DNA from: Gemmatimonadota bacterium
GTDB taxonomy: Bacteria > Latescibacterota > UBA2968 > UBA8231
Reading direction: 5' to 3'
NCBI GenBank assembly: GCA_009841115.1
Contig: VXML01000107.1
Coordinates: 279,423-343,422, forward strand
DNA: 64,000 bases
A program made the position numbers and the translations under genes. Numbering within the stretch: the stretch's first letter is position 1; each line of letters begins with the position of its first letter. The notes beneath the pieces were generated by a model. It did not search any database and was not told the DNA's origin. It worked only from the letters and a program-made list of their open reading frames with translations. This document shows, piece after piece, positions 8,678-16,433 of this stretch.

Positions 8678-11344
8678 CTAGTTCAGACCTGCGAACACGC
8701 TTACGAAAGTCGTGTTGGTCGTGACGGCGTCTGATAATTCGAAGTCCCTAGTCCGCAACCGCATCCCGGCCAAGGCCACGATCTTATACCCGAGGTACGT
8801 GGATCGGTTGGTCAACTGTAGCCCCAGCGACACAGACCTGAAGTCGTTGGCATCGTCCGCGAAATCCTCGTTCCAGAGGTACTCTAGGCCCCCTTGCAGC
8901 GTACTGCCGGTCAGGAAGTCCATTTCCACAATGACGCTGAACAACTCTCTTAGCTGTTCGCGCTTCTCTTCTCCAAACAGGCCGCGCGTCTGTTTGAGGA
9001 ACTCGCTCTTCCAGCGTGGCTCGATAGTCAAAACGCCTATCTGACGGCGGTGCTTGACTTTGTTGATCGCCCCAAAGAAGAAGTCGCTTTTGCGCAGGTC
9101 GAGTTCTGTGCGCGTGCGCTCGTCCATGAGCTGGTGAAACAGCGTGTAGTTCATCCGCGTCTCGACTTTCGTCCGGCCGATGTGGACCTTGTGCCCGACG
9201 AAGAGGTGATTCACCCACGTGTCGCGCGCAAGCATGGGATCCTCCACCTGCGTCAATGTGCCCCCGTCGATAGACTGGCTGGGCAGCCATTGAAGCAGGC
9301 GATTGGGGATATCGTCCTCGACTCGCTTCGACATCTCAAACAGTTTAAAATCACCCCACCGCGCCGAGCTTCCGTCCATTTTCACGAGCGCGTAGTATTG
9401 CTCATTCTTCTGGTCCGACGATATGAGGTGCTCGCGCATCGCGCCCCCTGCTATCTGCAGTTCAGGCGTCAAATCATACGCGGCGTATACGTTGAACCCT
9501 CTGTGGTCCTTGCGGTACGGATAGTCCGGCTGATCGTCGTTTTCGAACTGGTCCACCCAGAAATTGTTGTTCATGTCAACACCGAACAGGAATTCCGGCC
9601 TATCGACGTCAAAGCGCAGGAACGGCTCGTCGTAATCGGGCCGGCGATTGGCGCGGACCGCGTTGTCGTTCTGGTTGAAATCGGGGATGAAGTCGTTGTT
9701 CTGGTCCCAACCGGGAAAGACGCGGTCGTCGCCGGGCAGGAAGTCGAAGCGGACGTTGTCGGGGAAGCGGTCGTGATCGTCGTTGTCATCGACGAATTCC
9801 ACTAGACCGCGGCGCGGGCTCTCGTAGTCAATCTGGCCATTGCCGGCGGTTACGAATGTCGTGGTGTTGTAATGCGGGTCCATGCCGAAGGCCTCCGCGA
9901 ACAAGGAGACAGGACCGGCCCGCTTCCAAGCATTGATGAACCAAGCGGGTCGATACGGCTCTCCAGCAGTCCCCGAACTCGTGCTGTGCCGCGCTAGGTT
10001 CTGATTGGGGAATTTCCGGTAGTTCCAGTTGAGGTCGGCCTCGCCGTAGAAGTTGAAGCCGTGCACATCGAGCAACTCGAAGGTTGCTCCCATGATATGG
10101 GTGGCCGTAGGTAGGCCGTATTCAAAGCCTACAGTGCGGATATTCGACACGTCCTGTACGTTCCCGGCGGCTCGTTCTATCAGCAGCAGCACGGTCTGGC
10201 CTTGCCGATTGATCTGTCTGTTTGAAGTAGCCCAAATCTGGTAGTCATTGCCCACCACCAACTCGAATTCCACCTGCATGATCGAGTCCTTTGGGGCACT
10301 CGCGTTCGCCGTAAAACGGGGATTGTCGAAATCGTATTTCAGTCTGATCTCCTCCGTCCCATCTGCGGCGAGGAACCCAGCGCGCTGAAATCCTCCAGAG
10401 ATCGCCGGGCCAAAGCCGATATCCGTCCCCCGGTCTACGGTTCCGTCCGTATAGGTGATGACCACGTCAGAGCCTGATTCAAAGAACGCGGCTCCGCCCA
10501 TCCCATCCCCTGGGGAATCGTCGCGCAGCACCACCTCGACAAAGTCGATTGTCTGATTCTGATCAATCGTCAGCCCGCCCTTGAATGGATTGCCCGCCAA
10601 CTCGTCGCTCAAGGTGTTCGACTGGTGGGCGTTGATCATGGTCAGCCCCAGTATGGCGAAGTCCGTCAGTTGGCCCTGTAGGCGTCCGCCGACCAAGATG
10701 GTGTTGTTGGTGCGTTGCAGTTCTAGGTCGGCGGTTGATTCGCCACCGGGGTTGCTAATGCGCGAGTACAATACCGTGCCTTCGACTCGATCCGTGGCAA
10801 TGTCGAATTGCACCCCGTCGAAGGTCGGCTTGCGGAAGGTCAGCGGTGTGAGAGTCGTGTTCAACTCGCTGCTCACTGTCAGCGCATAACCGTACTGGCC
10901 CTTCTTGTCTTGGGCGATGACGACATTTGAGAACCAGTTATCAAAGCGAGTCGATTTGAACAGCGTATTGCCGAACTGAGCTGGGCGGTCTTGGGCGTTG
11001 TTGTATATGAGAAAGCCACGAGTCACGAAATTTCCGTAGATGTCGTAAAAGGAGTCTCCTTCGAGGCGGATATCTACGTAGCGCTGGTACAAGGACCTCG
11101 CGTAGTTGGTATATTCCCACTGCTGCCATTGGTACTCGTGGAACAACTCTTGGTTGACATACCAGCGCCGGAGGGCGGGATCTACGGCGTTGACTAAGAC
11201 GATCGGGCCTTGGGTCCGCCCCGGTAAAGGCGCTCCGAGTGACTCCCCAATGCGCGCACCGTAGTCGTCCCGGGCGGCGCTGCTGCCAATCTGGAAAACA
11301 AGTGCGCTCAATACGGCCCAAGCGGCTAGATATCCGCTTCTCAC
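8678..11344 (-). CDS. Large secreted Asp/Asn-rich surface protein (888 aa)
   Basis: The start is a GTG at 11344 preceded by GGGAGGG at good spacing; the N-terminus (MRSGYLAAWAVLSALVFQIG) is a signal peptide. Residues 505-620 form an Asp/Asn-rich block (VDDNDDHDRFPD, FPGWDQNNDFIPDFNQNDN, VDRPEFLFGVDMNNNFWVD, ENDDQPDYPY) that is conserved in the paralogue at 1-2181 and resembles calcium-binding acidic repeats. The C-terminal third alternates hydrophobic and polar residues (for example TKVETRMNYTLFHQL, LGLQLTNRSTYLGYKIVAL), as in outer-membrane beta strands, so an outer-membrane barrel end is possible. It lies between the 1037-residue FlgD-Ig protein and the TPR/membrane gene. No named family recognised. 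Confidence 0.85.
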   Translation of the reverse strand: MRSGYLAAWAVLSALVFQIGSSAARDDYGARIGESLGAPLPGRTQGPIVLVNAVDPALRRWYVNQELFHEYQWQQWEYTNYARSLYQRYVDIRLEGDSFYDIYGNFVTRGFLIYNNAQDRPAQFGNTLFKSTRFDNWFSNVVIAQDKKGQYGYALTVSSELNTTLTPLTFRKPTFDGVQFDIATDRVEGTVLYSRISNPGGESTADLELQRTNNTILVGGRLQGQLTDFAILGLTMINAHQSNTLSDELAGNPFKGGLTIDQNQTIDFVEVVLRDDSPGDGMGGAAFFESGSDVVITYTDGTVDRGTDIGFGPAISGGFQRAGFLAADGTEEIRLKYDFDNPRFTANASAPKDSIMQVEFELVVGNDYQIWATSNRQINRQGQTVLLLIERAAGNVQDVSNIRTVGFEYGLPTATHIMGATFELLDVHGFNFYGEADLNWNYRKFPNQNLARHSTSSGTAGEPYRPAWFINAWKRAGPVSLFAEAFGMDPHYNTTTFVTAGNGQIDYESPRRGLVEFVDDNDDHDRFPDNVRFDFLPGDDRVFPGWDQNNDFIPDFNQNDNAVRANRRPDYDEPFLRFDVDRPEFLFGVDMNNNFWVDQFENDDQPDYPYRKDHRGFNVYAAYDLTPELQIAGGAMREHLISSDQKNEQYYALVKMDGSSARWGDFKLFEMSKRVEDDIPNRLLQWLPSQSIDGGTLTQVEDPMLARDTWVNHLFVGHKVHIGRTKVETRMNYTLFHQLMDERTRTELDLRKSDFFFGAINKVKHRRQIGVLTIEPRWKSEFLKQTRGLFGEEKREQLRELFSVIVEMDFLTGSTLQGGLEYLWNEDFADDANDFRSVSLGLQLTNRSTYLGYKIVALAGMRLRTRDFELSDAVTTNTTFVSVFAGLN

Positions 11345-11386
11345 GAGTACCCTCCCTTGAGTTGCTTGCTAGCGTGAAGCTCGAGT

Positions 11387-14300
11387 TCAGTAGGCGAGGC
11401 CGACGACGCGGCTGCGCCGGGTGCTGGCAAGCCCTTGCTGATCGGCTCGTCCATGCACCTGGACAATGTACAGACCCGGAGGCACGAGGGTCCCTCCGGC
11501 ATCTCGCCCATCCCATTGCACCAATCGGCGTCCACCGAGCAGATTCTGCTCAAAGCGCTTCACTTCCCGGCCGGCCAGCGTCGTTATGCGGACGGTCACC
11601 GGGCGGGGTTCAAACACGCGGAACAGGGAAAAGCCGATGGTTGCCACATCGTTAATTCCGTCGCCGTTCGGGGTAAAGAGGTTGGGCTGGATTTCCATAT
11701 CCCGCACCAAATCTTCCGCTCCAAGTGCGCTGACTACCAGCCCGCTTCCCGGCGTCAGGGACGTCACCTCTCCTCCCCCGCCCAACTGGAACGGCAGTCC
11801 GACAGTGGAGTTCCGGCCCGCCAGCTTCAAACGGGTGCCATGGAGGAAGACCTCGGCTGCGAACCGCAGGCGCACTAGGCGCGTCTGGCCAACCACCTTG
11901 CCCTGCCGACTCCTAGGCAGACTTTCGTACGCCTCGGCCGTGAGTGGGTCGCCGCGCTCGTCGAAGGCGGTTTCTCTCGTCAACGACGTTGCCTTGCGGA
12001 AGAATCGCACCGGCCCTCTCGCCTCTGGCGCGAGATTGGCGAAGGTTTGTTCATCCACTTCCTCCAGACTCTCTCCGTCGTCTCCGGCGAGCTTCTGGAA
12101 GTAGCGGATCTCCCCCTGTTGCTGTTCGGGAAGCCTGCTGTATGCTACTTGGTCCAGCAAAGTCCCCCCTTCGCTCGTCGGCACCTCTTCGCCCTCTTCG
12201 ACGCGGCGGTAGAATACGTTGCTTCCGTCGCCCATTGCCTGATACAAGACCTCGGGGAACCGAACTTGCAAGGAATCTCCCCGACCGCTCAGAACGCGCA
12301 GGAGGTCCCCTGCGGCCGAGGCCAGCCCTTCCTCGACGCGATTGGCGTACAACCGGTAGGGTGCTCCCGCGGCAAATTCCCCTTCCGTGCCGAGGGCTGC
12401 GTCGATTAACTCCATGTCTAAGGCTGGCTCCGAGCGCAGTCGCAGTTCATCGAATCCGGGACTCGGATTGGGGCGCTCTACGACGGCGGCGCTGACGAAC
12501 ACCGCAAAGGTGTCGCGCCTTCCCGGGACGACCTCCTGAGGCCAGATTTCCCCGGTTAGTCCAACGACCGATGGATCGGTGTACTCCATGCGCACTGACT
12601 TGATGGATGGCGGATCAACTCCTGCCTCGGCCTTTAGACGCGCCTCAATCTGGACGAAGCGGCGCAGGCTCAGGGAAGTTATTTCGGCCCCCGGCCGGAT
12701 ATAGGCTTCGCTCCATTCGCTCCAGTCAGCCGTGGGAACAAAGACGGTGTCGATCGGTCCTCTGAGAAAGAAGGCGAGCGTTTTGTGTTTTTTCGCCGTG
12801 ACTTCGCCGCCGCCCGAGTTGTAGTACTTGATCTGGCGCTCGACCTCGCTGCCCGTCCGGGTTCTCAACTCGACACTGGTCCCCGGAGGCGTCTGGGCCT
12901 CCCAGTTTATCGACACGAGATTGGACTGATCGGGCACAGCCAGCGGGCCGGAGGTGAGGATCACTTCGGCGGGAGGGCCTTCTGAAAAGACCATGAACTC
13001 GCCGATCCCCGGAGTCCGGCTGATCGTGACCGTGCCGCCCGGATCGTTTTCTAGGGCGCGAAACTCGAAGAATCGCACCTGCCGGGCCGGTTCGAGGATG
13101 TCGGCCAATTCGAGGAAGAATCCCACGCTGGAGTTGATCTCCCGCTCTTGAGAGCTGATCCGCGTGAATTTCAGTTGACCCTCCGAATCGCGTTCGCCCG
13201 CGCTGCCTTGGAGCAGGTAGCCCCGTATTGAAGGCGACTGGAAGTAGCCCTGAGACAGCACCCTGAACTCTTTGGCCCACACGGTCCCGCCGAGGTCGGC
13301 GATCATCATATTCTCAGTCGGGGTTTCTTCCAGCCAATAGTTGTTCTGGTAGAAGCTGGCCAATACTCCGTCGAAGGCCTGCTCCCCTCCCCCGCTGGGA
13401 AGCTGTTGGATGATCCTGCCGCCGCCCTCGATCATGTTAAAGGCTACATTGTCGCCCCAGCCCCACACATCTACTTCTGCTAGTCGGGGCAGTTCGCGCC
13501 GGAAGAACCGCTTTTCGCCGCGGCGATCTGCTGGTAGTTCGAAATAGGTCGTCGAATCCACCGGCTCTCCTCGACCCGTTTCGCTCTTCGAGAGGTATTC
13601 GACGTCGCCACGCGCCTCGACGGGCAGCGTTAGGTAATCGCTCTCTGAAATCTCTTCGGCCCTGCCTCCTTTGGTGTCAGTAACCTGAAAGCGAATCGTC
13701 TCGACGAGCTTCCCGTTCCAACTCAAACTCGCCCTAGGTTGCTCCAGCCGTTTTTCCACCAAGCCGCTCCCAGCCAAGGGCAGCAGGCCGCTCGTTTGCG
13801 TCGCGTCGATGACGATCTCCCGTTGCTCCTCGTTGATGCCCAGAAGCGGTTCTAGTACTTCGAACTGAAAATTTGCATCTTCGTCCACCAGTGGAAACTG
13901 GGCGTCCTCAAAAAACACGAGCAAGCGCCGGAAAGGGTCGCCCAATTCCGCATCGACGTACTGCAAACGAATCCGCTCCACCGGAACCGTCCGACCCAGC
14001 GAAATTTCCACCCACCAGTCTTCTATGGGATCGTTGAGATCTGGCTCCCAGAAGGTCGTTGGATCTCCATCCAAGAGATTGGGCGCTAGTTCCAGATTAG
14101 AGCCGGCCCTGCTGGGGCCGGGACGGAGGAAGTGATCGAAAACAGGATTGCCCGCGGTGTCCTCCTTGAAATTGCCCTTCACATCGACGGATCGAGTGCT
14201 GTCCAGATTCATCACCCGAGGCTTGTCTGAGCTGATGTCCACTTGTCGCCTGAAGGAGCGATCATCTAGGAGATTATAGACGGAGCGAAAGTCCCGGACC

Positions 14301-14500
14301 TGTACCGTCCCGCTGCTGTCTAACCGCACCAAGTGAGTGGGCATTTCCCACGTCTGCCAGTGCTCTAGGCGGTCCACGACGAGTTCGTTGCCCCGCTGGT
14401 CGAATCCTTCTGCCGTTTGGGCTTGAGTCCGTTCTCCCCCAAACCACAAGATCGCCCCTGCCGCGACGGCCCAGACCAGAACTTTACGGGAAGTCTTCAT
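11387..14500 (-). CDS. Secreted 1037-aa multidomain protein with FlgD-type Ig C-terminus
   Basis: The ATG at 14500 follows GGAGGAA and lies 3 nt after the stop of the parvulin gene, so the two are co-translated. Residues 1-28 are a signal peptide. Residues 140-200 (LLDGDPTTFWEPD, WWVEISLGRTVPVERIRLQYVD) are a good F5/8-type discoidin domain. A 22-residue motif of the form YxxLPxxxRGxxxxFxxK recurs near residues 284, 314, 782, 815 and 853, with a weaker form at 567. The landmarks LRTRTG (545), WSEWS (593), RRFVQIEA (613) and LTGEIWP (648) are shared with the products of 2239-4347 and 4383-6461. Residues 938-1020 are a FlgD-type Ig domain (TPNGDGIND, WDGRDAGGTLVPPGLYIV). Function unknown; a surface scaffold is inferred. 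Confidence 0.88.
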   Translation of the reverse strand: MKTSRKVLVWAVAAGAILWFGGERTQAQTAEGFDQRGNELVVDRLEHWQTWEMPTHLVRLDSSGTVQVRDFRSVYNLLDDRSFRRQVDISSDKPRVMNLDSTRSVDVKGNFKEDTAGNPVFDHFLRPGPSRAGSNLELAPNLLDGDPTTFWEPDLNDPIEDWWVEISLGRTVPVERIRLQYVDAELGDPFRRLLVFFEDAQFPLVDEDANFQFEVLEPLLGINEEQREIVIDATQTSGLLPLAGSGLVEKRLEQPRASLSWNGKLVETIRFQVTDTKGGRAEEISESDYLTLPVEARGDVEYLSKSETGRGEPVDSTTYFELPADRRGEKRFFRRELPRLAEVDVWGWGDNVAFNMIEGGGRIIQQLPSGGGEQAFDGVLASFYQNNYWLEETPTENMMIADLGGTVWAKEFRVLSQGYFQSPSIRGYLLQGSAGERDSEGQLKFTRISSQEREINSSVGFFLELADILEPARQVRFFEFRALENDPGGTVTISRTPGIGEFMVFSEGPPAEVILTSGPLAVPDQSNLVSINWEAQTPPGTSVELRTRTGSEVERQIKYYNSGGGEVTAKKHKTLAFFLRGPIDTVFVPTADWSEWSEAYIRPGAEITSLSLRRFVQIEARLKAEAGVDPPSIKSVRMEYTDPSVVGLTGEIWPQEVVPGRRDTFAVFVSAAVVERPNPSPGFDELRLRSEPALDMELIDAALGTEGEFAAGAPYRLYANRVEEGLASAAGDLLRVLSGRGDSLQVRFPEVLYQAMGDGSNVFYRRVEEGEEVPTSEGGTLLDQVAYSRLPEQQQGEIRYFQKLAGDDGESLEEVDEQTFANLAPEARGPVRFFRKATSLTRETAFDERGDPLTAEAYESLPRSRQGKVVGQTRLVRLRFAAEVFLHGTRLKLAGRNSTVGLPFQLGGGGEVTSLTPGSGLVVSALGAEDLVRDMEIQPNLFTPNGDGINDVATIGFSLFRVFEPRPVTVRITTLAGREVKRFEQNLLGGRRLVQWDGRDAGGTLVPPGLYIVQVHGRADQQGLASTRRSRVVGLAY

Positions 14501-14503
14501 CCG

Positions 14504-16147
14504 CTACAATTCCTCCACCTCACCAACGGGAAGGTCGTAGAGCGTTATTTGGTTGCGGTGTTGCTCCCTGAGCTTGCGAATAAGGCTCGCCATGGCTTCG
14601 TCCGTTCTCGCCTTGAGCAGCAATCGGCGCGCTTCCGAGCGGGCCTCGTCATACGGCTGCACTTCCGGCTCTATGTGCCCTAGCACCTCAAAGACCGCGA
14701 AGCCGTCTCCGACCGGCACCGGGCCTACGACATCGCCCGTTGCGGCACCGAACGCCCCCGCGACCAATTCCGGAAAGTGCGCCTCGTGAATGCGGAAAAA
14801 TCGCCTTATTCCCTGCAACTGGGGATGGACGTGGCGGGCCACCAACGGGCGTTTGAGGAGGGCGGCGAGTTCTGCTCCCGCATCGATCTCCTCGCGCAGG
14901 TCCCGTGCCTGTTCCCAAGTATCCACATAGAGACGCCGGATGACGACAGACTCCGGTACCCGGAACTGCCCCTGATTGCGGTCGTAATACGCGCGGATGT
15001 CTTTTTCCTCAATAGGACCGCTCTCTGCCGCGGCCTGCTCCTCAAGAGCTTTTAGCATCAACTGCTGTTTCTTCTTCTCGGCAAATTCTTGGAACTCGGG
15101 CTCTTTATCCCACGCTTGGCTACGGGCCGCCGCGGCGAACAGATAGATTGGCAGCACCTCGGAGCTTGCCAACTGCATCACGTGGCCGCTGTCCCTCAAG
15201 GCACTGCGGAAGCCAATGCGCAGCAATGCGGTCAAAAAGTCGCGCACGGTCAGCGAGTCTCCGTCGAAGTCGCACAGCACCCGGGCACCCAAAGGCTCCT
15301 CTAGACTCTGGGGAGCGACACCCGCGCTGCCGAGTGCGAGAGCGACTTCTATTCCTTCCGGCCTCACGCGAAGCGCTAAATGGTGGGCGAGTTGCTCGTA
15401 CTCTTGGTGGCTTTGCCGGCTCCGGTGTTCCCTAAGAGTACGTTCGTGCACCAACTCCCACACATCCGCCAAGGGCCGCGAGCGCGTGTTCTCAAACTGG
15501 TAGATCTGCCACGCCCCACCCAAGTCGGCGACAGGGGCAAGACGCCTATCTTGGATGGAGAAGAACACTTCCTCTGGTATGCGGTAGCGGGCTAGAGCTT
15601 CGCGGCCGATCCAGCCGACGGTCCCATCCCCTAGCGCGAGCGAATCCATCTCTCCATACGAATGCGCCACCTCAGCTAATTCCGCTCCAGAACGAACGCG
15701 CCCGAGGGCTTCCGCTAGCAGGTTTTCGTCGGCGACGATGAGCCGAGTGAGGAAGCGCTCCTTATCGAAGCCTAGGCGGAGAAAGGTCCGCTCTACATCG
15801 TCTGCGGAAACTGCGATATCCGCGATCCCGCTCCGCTCTCTGTATAGCTGCGCTAGCCAACGGCGTTCTTGGTGGGCTAGCGCGCGCTGAATCTCGGCAT
15901 CGGTAGCCAACCCTCGTCGGCGAGCTTCCGCGAGAGTGAGGTGGTGGTCGATAAGGGACCAGACGTGATCCTCGACCGCGACGTGGCCGGTGTCCTGGCT
16001 GCGTAGCCCTTGGGGCAGCCGTTCTACAAACCGCTCTACCTGCGAAAGCGAGATCTCGGCGTCGCCGATTCGGGCAACGACCGGGTCCTCCTGCTCGCAG
16101 GCGACCACTGAGACGGCTATTAGGACGAGGACGATTCTTGGCTTCAT
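14504..16147 (-). CDS. Parvulin-type peptidyl-prolyl isomerase lipoprotein
   Basis: This 547-residue protein has a lipobox (VVAC, Cys17) after a short hydrophobic leader, so it should be lipid-anchored in the envelope. An N-terminal SurA/PrsA-like helical region (residues 25-125) is followed by two rotamase-like segments: one near 130-220 (RFLTRLIVADENLLAEAL, GAELAEVAHSYGE, GTVGWIGREAL) and a more diverged one near 395-490 (FRVPESVVIRRLYVD, GDVVGPVPVGDGFAVFEVL). SurA/PpiD/PrsA proteins fold exported and outer-membrane proteins by cis-trans prolyl isomerisation. As first gene of the cluster, directly upstream of large secreted proteins, it is probably their dedicated export chaperone (inference). 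The start at 16147 lies about 70 nt from a promoter-like sequence. Confidence 0.88.
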   Translation of the reverse strand: MKPRIVLVLIAVSVVACEQEDPVVARIGDAEISLSQVERFVERLPQGLRSQDTGHVAVEDHVWSLIDHHLTLAEARRRGLATDAEIQRALAHQERRWLAQLYRERSGIADIAVSADDVERTFLRLGFDKERFLTRLIVADENLLAEALGRVRSGAELAEVAHSYGEMDSLALGDGTVGWIGREALARYRIPEEVFFSIQDRRLAPVADLGGAWQIYQFENTRSRPLADVWELVHERTLREHRSRQSHQEYEQLAHHLALRVRPEGIEVALALGSAGVAPQSLEEPLGARVLCDFDGDSLTVRDFLTALLRIGFRSALRDSGHVMQLASSEVLPIYLFAAAARSQAWDKEPEFQEFAEKKKQQLMLKALEEQAAAESGPIEEKDIRAYYDRNQGQFRVPESVVIRRLYVDTWEQARDLREEIDAGAELAALLKRPLVARHVHPQLQGIRRFFRIHEAHFPELVAGAFGAATGDVVGPVPVGDGFAVFEVLGHIEPEVQPYDEARSEARRLLLKARTDEAMASLIRKLREQHRNQITLYDLPVGEVEEL

Positions 16148-16224
16148 AAGGCTCGTAAGTATTTATTTTTTAGCAGTTTGTGAATGTAAAAATCCCATTA
16201 CCATAAATCTTTATTTATCAACAA

Positions 16225-16254
16225 CTTATAAAAATTATCTAAAGTGTTGGTCAA
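16225..16254 (-). promoter_or_regulatory. Sigma-70-like promoter of the surface-protein cluster
   Basis: Read on the minus strand, TTGACC (16254-16249) and TATAAG (16230-16225) are spaced by 18 nt in the most AT-rich stretch of this region, about 75 nt upstream of the parvulin-lipoprotein start. It is the only good candidate for driving the cluster 16147 to 1. Consensus match only; no experimental support. Confidence 0.45.
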
Positions 16255-16314
16255 GATAATGTTTACAAGCTAAGTCCGTCAAGTAATTTAAGCTCTCTGG
16301 GCCGAACCGCTAGA

Positions 16315-16419
16315 TGTAGGGGCGTCCCTTGTGGACGTGCAAGCGACACCGCGTATTCAGCCAGCGGGATTCTACGAGGGCAACCACGAGGGAGGGCAAC
16401 TCTCAGAGTTGCCCCTACA
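16315..16419. repeat. Composite palindromic repeat with TGTAGGGGC ends
   Basis: A 105-bp unit bounded by the inverted ends TGTAGGGGC (16315-16323) and GCCCCTACA (16411-16419). The left part holds a hairpin GTCC-CTTGT-GGAC; the right part holds a near-perfect palindrome with arms GGGCAACTCT and AGAGTTGCCC (16394-16414). A single-hairpin relative lies at 59567-59587. Elements of this look are widespread non-coding dispersed repeats. It fills most of the gap between two minus-strand operons and could also end transcription from the ASPIC/UnbV trio. Confidence 0.7.
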
Positions 16420-16433
16420 ATGCGTAACGTCAG

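Noticed and set aside
2239..14500. Type IX secretion C-terminal domain in the three FlgD-Ig proteins
   Set aside because: The C-termini match FlgD-type Ig repeats (PNGDG, WDGRD, PPGxY) and lack the terminal basic motif typical of the type IX sorting domain; no T9SS component gene is in the window.
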